Shown: one piece after another, positions 1 to 8,200 of the stretch | How the letters are laid out: each line of letters starts with the position of its first letter | Position numbering within the stretch: the stretch's first letter is position 1 | Origin: Entrophospora sp. SA101 | Lineage: Eukaryota > Glomeromycota > Glomeromycetes > Entrophosporales > Entrophosporaceae | Reading direction: 5' to 3' | Assembly (NCBI GenBank): GCA_958430865.1 | Contig: CAUDNR010001342.1 | Location: forward strand, 1 to 16,095 | DNA: 16,095 nt | Notes under the pieces: model-generated | Told to the model about the DNA's origin: nothing | The model's database searches: none | The model's input: only the letters and a program-made list of their open reading frames with translations | Program-made: the position numbers and the translations under genes

Positions 1-687
1 GTTATCTTTTAAGATTAATACTTTCCGGGAAGTCTATAAGCTTCCATACAATATAGAGATTATAATTTTATTTATTTATTTATTTCTTTCATGATCTATA
101 TTTGTATTTTAAGAATTGTAATATTATTATTTAAAGAATCAAATTCGAATAAAATAAAGATAACTTTTTAATTTAATAACAATTAAATTACCTGTTCATT
201 AACATTGTTTAAATAATTAAGTGATAATTATTTGAACGTTTACAACTCATCACTTAAAAATATTGCTAAATTTCTGTGCAGTCAAACTAAAAAAACTAGA
301 AGATAATGAATTGAGTAAGAAATTATAATTTAATGTATTTTTTTTAGGATCCATATTTTGATGAAAAACTTGAAAATATAATTGTGAATGAATCTTTATC
401 CAAACACTGATTAATAATATGAAAAATTATAAGGCCAAAAGGCTATTATTAATCTATGAGTAAAAAAGTGGATGTATTACATCAAAAGGTCATTAAATTT
501 AAAAAAATCCATGAAAAAAAAATTCGAGACAAATCTTTTTTACATATATTGTCTCCCTTTTTAAAGCCGAATTGAATGGTGGTGATTTTTAAAATCCAAC
601 ATATGGATCACATGATATTTTAAAAGTTTAAACTTTTGAGTACAATCCATAGACTTTTTATTTTGATATACGGATCTTCCAGTTTAG
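1..687. other. Intergenic, no recognisable gene
   Basis: No long open frame or known domain is seen on either strand. The most coding-like piece is at 348-410: a T-tract ending in AG (346-347) is followed by 20 codons that start Asp-Pro-Tyr-Phe and end in TGA. It could be the last exon of a gene to the left, but the upstream exon-like stretch (about 282-315, followed by GTAAGA) does not join it in phase. I therefore do not call a gene. Confidence 0.5.
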
Positions 688-1428
688 AGGTTGGCGCCGT
701 TAATCGTTTGACCGGTTAATTTAACTGGCTAACCATCAATCTTGGTGTTACAAATTTTTATATAACTAGAAATAAATACATACGAATAAAGATAATCTAT
801 ACAGTTGGCGCTCGATATAGTGAACACACTATATAGCGAATAGTACGATATAATGAGGTTGGAAAATTTCACTATATATATAAATAAGGTATAAACTCTC
901 TTATATAATGATATAGTGAAGTTTTTTTTTGTCAAAACCAATTCTTTCTTATACCAAGCGCCGACTGTAATGATGAAATAAATATGGATGTGTAATGCTA
1001 CTGCCGCTAGAGTTTCCGACTTTTCTAGAACCCTTTCTTTTGGGTGACTAGGGTAATACAAGTTCTTATCCGAATTATTTGTAATATATCTCAATCGAAT
1101 TTATTCATTTTATTCGAATAAACTTTCAATGTAATTGGATGCTCAACTTCATAACGAATATAACAAACAACTTTTATTCGAATAGAAACCTCTCTATTAC
1201 TATTATTGGCGGAAAAAATAAATAAATTAATATTATTATTATCACTATAAGAGCTACGAAAGAAAAATAGAACAGACAAAGAAAAATTTTAATTGGATTG
1301 GGTAGTGCATGTTAATATTAATATTATTCGAATGATTCGAAAATTTTCATGTAGTTAAATTAACCGGTTAGCCGGGTTAAACTCCTAATTTTCACCAGTT
1401 AAAGAATTTTTTTGCGCGGTGCCAACCT
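688..1428. mobile_element. 741-bp inverted-repeat element, probably non-autonomous DNA transposon
   Basis: The left end AGGTTGGCGCCG (688-699) and the right end (1417-1428) are inverted repeats with one mismatch in 12. Both are flanked by TTAG (684-687 and 1429-1432), a candidate target-site duplication. A further perfect inverted pair of 16 bases, ACCGGTTAATTTAACT, lies at 711-726 and on the opposite strand at 1353-1368. Related TAACC/GGTTA blocks follow inside each arm. No transposase frame was found inside; the small open frames on the - strand match nothing I know. The superfamily is not assigned, because a 4-bp TTAG duplication is not diagnostic. The element carries a second, nested MITE. 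Confidence 0.6.
802..967. mobile_element. Nested pogo/Tigger-like MITE, 166 bp
   Basis: The left end starts CAGTTGGCGCTCGATATAG and the right end, read on the other strand, starts CAGTCGGCGCTTGGTATAA. The outer 11 bases differ at one position. Both ends are flanked by TA (800-801 and 968-969), as expected for Tc1/mariner-superfamily insertions. The CAGT-plus-CTCGATATAGTGAA style of terminus resembles pogo/Tigger elements. The subterminal motif GATATAGTGAA recurs inside near 910-919, and its inverse TTCACTATATA near 869. It has no coding capacity and must have moved with a transposase supplied elsewhere. It sits inside the 688-1428 element, so it inserted later. Confidence 0.72.
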
Positions 1429-1476
1429 TTAGTGCAGTTGAGTGTATTTTTATAAATCTGCTGTGTTACTGACATA

Positions 1477-1496
1477 GGGGGTATCGGGCATCCCCC
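1477..1496. repeat. Small G5/C5 inverted repeat
   Basis: GGGGG (1477-1481) and CCCCC (1492-1496) flank a 10-base loop. This is unusual in such AT-rich DNA, but no role can be given. It lies about 320 bases upstream of the bHLH start codon. Confidence 0.3.
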
Positions 1497-1642
1497 AAGC
1501 AATTTTGAACCCTGGATTTACTTTGTTCACTTTAAATTGGATTGAAATGGGTAAGTTCGCATATGCAAGACTTACCATTATTCAAAAAATTGCGTGTGAC
1601 GATCATTTGATAGTGAGTGACATTTGTCCCCTATAATCTATG

Positions 1643-1650
1643 TATATAAA
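1643..1650 (+). promoter_or_regulatory. Possible TATA element of the bHLH gene
   Basis: TATATAAA lies 168 bases before the ATG at 1818, with an AT-rich leader and an A-run directly before the start codon. In DNA this AT-rich the match may be chance. Confidence 0.25.
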
Positions 1651-1817
1651 AAAATCATTACATATTTAATTAAAAATTTTTTTTCTTTTTTTATATTATT
1701 TTTGACAACGACAACCTAAATATATCATATATCTATTACTATAACAATAAAAAACTATTATTGTTGTATGTATTATACTATAATAATAAATAAATATATT
1801 TTTTTGAAAGAAAAAAA

Positions 1818-3760
1818 ATGTCATTTCCAAATTCAGAGAGTATGTATCGATATCCAGAACAAATGCAACACGATGACCTTTTAACTGAACAAGATCAAAA
1901 GTTCATTACAGATTTTTTTAACACCCTTGCAACCGAAGAGCCACCAAGTCATATGATGGATTATACAAACAACCACAATGCTCCTCCAGCCTCTAATCTT
2001 TCTTTTCAAGGTAAAATTATATAGTTTTTTTATTTTATTTAAAACTATCCACAAATACTTAAATATATTTTTACATTGTATTATATTAAATATTATTTAC
2101 ATGCACAAATTAAAACGACATAGATGTAGCACCTATACCAGTAACTAGAATGTATCCAGGGATAGGAAATGGTGGTGTTGGTGGTATTGTTAATGGTATG
2201 GGAATGGGTGGCATTACAATTATTAATAATAATAATAATAATAATAGCAATAATAATGGATTTGAATCAAACTCGGGATATGTTGGTAGTGGTGGTGGTG
2301 GTGGTGGTGGTGGATATGTTTATCAACAACAACAATCTATTAATAATAATCCAAATACTATGTCATTACCGCCAGCGAATAATGGATATTCTTTACAACC
2401 ACATCAGCCACATTATCAACAATTACCAATTCAGCATCATCACACTAATAGTAATCATCACCATCATAATAATAATGACAATAATTATATACTACAACAG
2501 CAATCGCAATATCATAATGATGGAATTATTCATAACAATAACTCTCTGATAAAAAATAAATCTTTTAATAATAATAACAGTAATAATAATAATCAATCAA
2601 ATTTATATATAAAATCTGAGCCGGTTACAAGCAATAATGATAATGATAATATTAATAATAGTAATGATAATAACAATACAAATAATATAAATGCAAATGA
2701 TATAAACACAAATAATATAAACACAATAAATAGAAGACCAAGATCACCTACACCCACTACAAAATCAAAACAATTTCCAAGACGTACAATTTCTAAAAGA
2801 CAAATATCGAAAAATTCTATTGATATGAAACCTGATGATATAAGCAGTAATAATGACAACAACAATAATAATACCAATAACAACAACGACAACAACAATA
2901 ATAATACTAATAACAATAACAACAATAATTCTATATCGTCATCACAATTACCCTCTTCAACGAAACCTACATCAACGACATCAATATCAACCAAATCCTC
3001 TTCCTCGTCAACATCAACACCTAATTCTCCAAAAATTTCATCAACTTCAGACTCAAATAATAATAATAATAACAATCATAATGATAATAATAACAATATA
3101 CATTCATCTCCATCATCACAAATAAATTCAACGTCACCACCAACTTCAACTTCTTCTATGCATAATCGTGGAGGAAGAGGTAAGAAGGGTCATCATGAAT
3201 TATTAACAGAAGCAGAGAAGAAAGCAAATCATATTGCTTCCGAACAAAAAAGAAGACAAAACATTCGTTTGGGCTTTGATCAGTTGGTTGAAATTGTCCC
3301 AACACTTAGTCAATGCCATCGTAGTGAAGCACTAATCTTACAAAAATGTAAACTTAAACTTTTAATTAATTATAATAAAATTTAACTTTAATTAACTTAT
3401 TTAATTATTAATTAATAAATAAATTAATTTAATTATAGCTGTAGAATATATTCAACAACTTTTGATGCAAAAAAATGAATTAAAAGATCGAGTCAAATCT
3501 TTACAAGTAACATTAGGAGATCCGTAAGTAGCAAATTAGATGTTTAATTTACTCTAAAAAAAAATTAAAAAAATTAATCAATTAATTAATTCATCATATA
3601 CCCATATCTGTATCTATTAGACCAGATCATGTGGATGATTCTGTGAGTAAAAAAAATTTATTTATTTAATTTAAAAAAAAATCTTTTTTTTTCAAAATTT
3701 AATAATTATATTATTATTTTTCAACAGTCTTCTGATGGTGAACTAGATCTTATATTTTGA
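1818..3760 (+). CDS. bHLH-leucine zipper transcription factor, Max/Mlx-type, Asn-rich
   Basis: Five exons (1818-2010, 2124-3347, 3439-3523, 3621-3642, 3728-3760) join without a frame break to give 518 residues. The bHLH domain spans about residues 425-485. Its basic region HIASEQKRR has His434, Glu438 and Arg442, the class B signature that recognises CACGTG E-boxes. Helix 2 (ILQKSVEYIQQLL) is formed only after splicing exon 2 to exon 3 and runs into a short zipper (MQKNELKDRVKSL). The block EQKRR-x-NI-x-LGFD resembles the Mlx/Mondo group. Residues 66-420 are low complexity: Gly, Asn, Gln, His, then Ser/Thr. They include a basic patch (about 268-298) with SP/TP sites and a sumoylation consensus IKSE (Lys228). 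The N-terminus (about 20-40) is acidic and amphipathic, possibly an activation segment. The tail SSDGELDLIF is acidic. It should act in the nucleus as a dimer; target genes are unknown. Confidence 0.88.
2011..3727 (+). other. Intron map of the bHLH gene
   Basis: Introns are 2011-2123, 3348-3438, 3524-3620 and 3643-3727. Donors are GTAAAA, GTAAAC, GTAAGT and GTGAGT, and all acceptors end in AG. Intron 2 splits the codon for the Ser at the start of helix 2 completion; if it is retained, translation stops soon after the basic region and helix 1. Exon 4 is only 22 bases. Phases agree at every junction and every exon extends a conserved or plausible peptide. Confidence 0.8.
2219..3099 (+). repeat. 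Trinucleotide-repeat-rich coding tract
   Basis: Imperfect AAT/AAC runs encode Asn stretches (about 2222-2250, 2569-2592, 2851-2930, 3055-3099), and a GGT run (about 2288-2312) encodes Gly. Shorter CAA and CAT runs encode Gln and His. The runs produce long spurious open frames in other frames and on the other strand (poly-Ile, poly-Leu), which are not genes. Confidence 0.85.
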
Positions 3761-3896
3761 ATATTTTATGATTATTTACAATCGTATAATAACTCTGTTT
3801 TTATTTATTTATTTTATTTTATTTTAATTTTCCCAACAAGTTTTTTTTCCAAATGATTTTTTTGTTTTTATTGTCATGTTATATTTTATTTTGTAT

Positions 3897-3902
3897 AATA
3901 AA
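3897..3902 (+). terminator. Poly(A) signal candidate for the bHLH gene
   Basis: AATAAA lies 137 bases after the TGA at 3758-3760, in a T-rich 3' region. The canonical hexamer and the distance fit a 3' UTR, but chance matches are common here. Confidence 0.4.
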
Positions 3903-5270
3903 AATTTATTTTTATTAACACGTAAAAAATGTATTAGTGGGAATGTGATACAAATATAAATAATACCCGTTAAAGTTGTTGAGTATCAAAAACCCAACTA
4001 CCCAAGTAAGATTACCTTCAGGTTTTTATTGACAATAATTTACATTTTTGTTTTGTGCACATAATTCTTTGTTCCTTTTCAATTGTTTTTTGGGGATTTT
4101 GGCACATGTGTTTTCAAGAGGTTGGGCCTTCTTAGCAATGCCCCTGTATAAATTTTTTAATATTGCACAATTCGGGCACGACGGACCATGGGTTTCTGAA
4201 ATTCACTTTGTCCACCTCCATTTCGATTTTTTTGATTGTATACATAGATAAATCTATTTACTTTAATTTGTACAATAGTTTTTTTCTTTTCTTTTTAATT
4301 GCGTTCCAAGACACGTTCAAGTCTAAGGATGTTTTCCTTGCAGAATGCCAAGGAAATAAAGGAAATAAAGGAAATAAACCCAAGAAAGTGATGATTCCTA
4401 CAAAAATTGTTGCACTTAATTCGCAGATCATTTATCAACCAGGGAACTTTCAATAATAATAAAATTTCGGGGCACATTTACTAATTAAAAGAAATTTGTT
4501 AAATTGTTATGTAACATAACCTATACCAAAACAATAGAAAAAATGGCAAAAAAACATGGAAATCCAAAAAAAATTTTTATTTAAAGTTGGTAGTCGCCAT
4601 TAGAAGGTTTTGGATTAATATTTGATATATGTCTATAAATTTTTTTCTAAATAAAACTACTCTTTTAGCATACACCATGACATAAGCGTACTCGTTTATG
4701 AACTATGTGAACTTCCATATTGAAGGGACTTACTTCTTTGTTGGAAATGAATCATAATGAAATAACACCACATAAAATAATAGATTTTTTTTGTTTTAAT
4801 GTTTGAAATTTGTATAGTCGCCATTTTGAAAAATAAGAAATTTATTATATCTTAGCCCTGCCGATCTTATATGTATATATATATATAATTCCTTGGTTGA
4901 TAAATGATTTGCGAATTAATAAAAAACCTAGAAATTATGCGCACATAAATTGATATTATTAATTAATTTTTAATTCCTTTTATTTACATTTTAGAAATTA
5001 CTACCTCTTATAAATTCTGTGTTACGTGTGTACCTTACTACAAAAGACATTTAATTTGCTACGATTCACGTTCTTTCTCTCTACACCATTCTACAACTGT
5101 TTGGTCCTTTATACACACAGTCCTTTAATTTTTACCTGAAATTTGAGCTTTTTATTTAAAATTCGTTCGAATTAAAACAAACTTTACTATTACATATATT
5201 TATCGTTCTTTTATTTTTATTTATTTTTTCAAAATTAATTTTTTAATTTTTTAATTTTTGAACATAAACC
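3903..5270. other. Intergenic region with repeat debris
   Basis: There is no supported gene. The region holds three tandem copies of GGAAATAAA (4352-4378), a 15-base palindrome GTTATGTAACATAAC (4506-4520), two direct copies of TAGTCGCCATT (4591-4601 and 4815-4825), and the long inverted repeat listed separately. The last 100 bases before 5271 are a T-rich leader ending in AAACC-ATG, presumably the 5' UTR of the Ssd1-like gene. Confidence 0.55.
4416..4919. repeat. 31-bp inverted repeat, possible TIR element
   Basis: The arm 4416-4446 and the inverse of 4889-4919 match at 29 of 31 positions, with 442 bases between them. The outer bases of each arm are TTAA, the target of piggyBac-type elements, but the adjoining TTCGCA is not a typical piggyBac end. 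Alternatively the arms are two inverted copies of a coding fragment: each reads Pro-Trp-Leu-Ile-Asn-Asp-Leu-Arg-Ile, and both mismatches are synonymous (CCC/CCT and CTG/TTG). I cannot decide between the two. Confidence 0.55.
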
Positions 5271-8200
5271 ATGTCGAACGAAATTAAGGTCTCTTCAACT
5301 GCTACTGGTCTTACCTCATCTAGTGAAACAACAAAGTCAAGTATTAGCTCTATTGTTAACAATAATAATAGTAGCTCATCTTTCAATGCTACTACCGTCA
5401 CAGCTAATATAGACCAACCTGATGACTCTAACAATGAAAAACAAGCTCGTAGAAAACAAAATCGTCAAAGCTTGAAACAACCTCTTAATAATGGTTATGA
5501 TAACAATAAAGAGTCTAAAGGAAGTAATAATAAGAATGGTAATGATGATAATAGTGAATTGATTTTGATGTTGCAATTATTTGAAATTGATAATGATAAA
5601 AAAAATCTAATTATGATTCTTCATCCTTTTCTTTGCTAATACAGATCAACAACAATTAAAAAATAAAGATGATGATGTTTCTGAATCAATTAGTGAACAT
5701 AGTAAATCTAATAATGTTATCAATATTTTTAATAGTAGTAGTAGTAGTAATAATAATAATAATAATAATAATAATGATAATAATGTACCTGATTCCCTCA
5801 AAAAATATAAAATTCAAAACCAACTTAACTTTAATTATAATAATAGTAGTAGTAATAATTATAACAATAATGAGAAAGGATTTCACCGCCGTGGTAAATC
5901 TTTAGCTCATGTTGGAGAACTTCAAAGTTTCTCTTCCTCGTTTAATTCTAACAATAGACCTAATAAAATTAGTAAAGATGATTCAGAAAATAAATCTGAA
6001 GCTTTAGAATCTTTACAACAAATGATTGCTAGTCTTAAAAATTTACCTGCTGTTCCTTCAAAAAATCAAAATAATAATAAAAAAGATTCTGAGAATAACA
6101 ACAATAGCAATAGCAACAACATCAATAACAATAATAATAACAACAACAATAGTTATAATGACCCTTCAAAACATAAAAGATATGAATCAAGCACAGGTAG
6201 CATTGGAAGAAAACCTAATATTAATAAACATAAAAAAGGTGCATCGGTATCTTTCTTTTTTCCCTCTGCAAACGCGTCAACATCTATAAACTCTATTCAA
6301 GATCCTGATGACGGTAGCAATAAACCAATGAACATCGAGAATGCATTGCAAGATACTCTTACTTCTTTGAGACGTATGAGTCAAGATAGAGGAAAAGCTC
6401 AAAAAGAGTCTGATAAAAAATATGATGCTGATGATGCTGAAAATGATGAAGATATAAGATCTAAAAGAAAAAAGGGTATCAGCAATAATCAAAATAGCAA
6501 CAATAATCAAACTAATAATTACAACAACAACAACAATAATAGAAAATCGAATCTTTCTTCTTCTGATGAAGTTATATTATATGGTGGTATTGATAGAAGA
6601 TCATCACTATCATCCACTGATCAAGATCCCACTTCTCCAAAATCTCCTTTTGATTTTAAAAGATTGAATGATGAGCATAATCATCAACAACAACAACAAT
6701 CCTCTGCCAAAAATTTACATCGTCGTCATCAATCTCTTGGTTTTAATTTATTCACTACTACTTTAGCTAACGCTAATACCAACCCTCCTCCTATATTTCC
6801 TGTAAAATCTCTGGTAGAAAGTCATGGTCGTAGACATAGTGTTGCTCTTAATAATAACAAGGATATTTTGAAAGAACTTGAAAAAAATCAAACTCGAACA
6901 ATAGGCGCTGATGGAAAAGGTCATCGTAGAAATAATTCTAGAAATTTTGAAAGCAATTGGAGATCAAGTAAGTATAAATATAACATATATATCTTTATTA
7001 AATATGTGAAATTATATTCATTATCAATATAAATAATAAAATACTCAGCTGCCTCGCCCCTTTCTGTCTTAGCTCAACCATTCAATCAATTCCAAACTCT
7101 TAATAAATTTGGTGGTGGCTTAAATCAAAAAAAGCAACAAAGTCAACAAAATTCTAACCAACAACAAAGAAAATCTCTTTTTGCTCCTTATCTTCCTCAG
7201 GCCTCTCTTCCCTCCCACATCAAAGCTGGTGAACTTGTATATGGTGTTTTAAGAATCAATAAACGAAATCGTTCTGATGCCTATGTGACCACGGAAACTC
7301 TTGATACTGATATTTATATATGTGGTTCCAAGGATAGAAATCGTGCTTTGGAGGGTGATATAGTTGCTGTGCAATTGCTAGATCCGGAAAAAGTATGGCA
7401 AACTAAAAAAGAAAAGGAAGAAAAGAAGCGTAAGAAAGAAGAAAGTGCTGGTATAGATAAAAAAAAAGTTGATAAAAAGAAAGATGATGTCGAGGTTGAA
7501 GGACAAGGTTTATTATTATTCGAAGATGATGAAATTATCACAGATGATCAACGACCAAAATATTGTGGTCATGTTGTTGCTGTCATGGAAAGAATGCCTG
7601 GGCAAATGTTTTCTGGTACACTTGCACTCTTACGGCCTTCTTCTTCTGCTACAAAAGAACGCGAGGCTGCTGAAAGAGCTCGTCGTGAAGCTGAAGATAG
7701 AGCAAATGGTATTGAACCAAAATTTGAAGAACCAAAAGATGATAAAAGGGATGAAAGAATTGAACGTCCTAAAATTGTTTGGTTTAAACCTGTAAGTAAT
7801 TAGTTGATAGATAGATTGATTGTTATTCTAACTAATTGTTATTTCCCTTCCATTTTATTATATTCCATTCTCTTTAATTTCATTACATCTACACTATATT
7901 TATATAGACCGATAAACGTGTTCCTTTGATTGCCATTCCAACCGAACAAGCACCAACAGATTTTGTTGAGAGACATCAAAGTTATGCACAACAATTATTT
8001 GTTGCATGTATCAAACGTTGGCCGATCACGTCTCTTCATCCCTTTGGTACGCTGGTGACACAAATTGGTGAAATTGGTAATATAGATGTTGAAACACAGG
8101 CTCTTATCAGAGACAACAATATCTCAACTGAGGAATTCAATGAGAATGTGTTAAAATGTCTGCCACAAACACCATGGACTATTCCTGAAGAGGAGATTGA

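Noticed and set aside
729..1279. Two antisense open frames in the upstream region
   Set aside because: They run through the ends of the nested MITE and lie inside a non-coding inverted-repeat element; no family or motif is recognised.
2169..2549. Poly-Ile/Val frame on the + strand within bHLH exon 2
   Set aside because: Shifted reading of AAT and GGT repeats in the real exon.
2593..3075. Long antisense frame rich in Leu, opposite the bHLH exon 2
   Set aside because: It is the reverse reading of AAT/AAC repeats; there is no domain and the + strand frame is clearly coding.
4104..4111. CACATGTG E-box between genes
   Set aside because: Single generic CANNTG match, more than 1 kb upstream of the next gene start; no evidence that it is a target of the bHLH factor.
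4026..4202. 58-codon antisense stretch with a CPNC motif, opposed by a + strand open frame
   Set aside because: No start codon, no recognised family, and both strands are open in the same place; may be repeat debris.
4163..4456. 97-codon + strand frame containing GNKGNKGNK
   Set aside because: It spans a GGAAATAAA tandem repeat and ends inside the inverted-repeat arm; no homologous pattern recognised.
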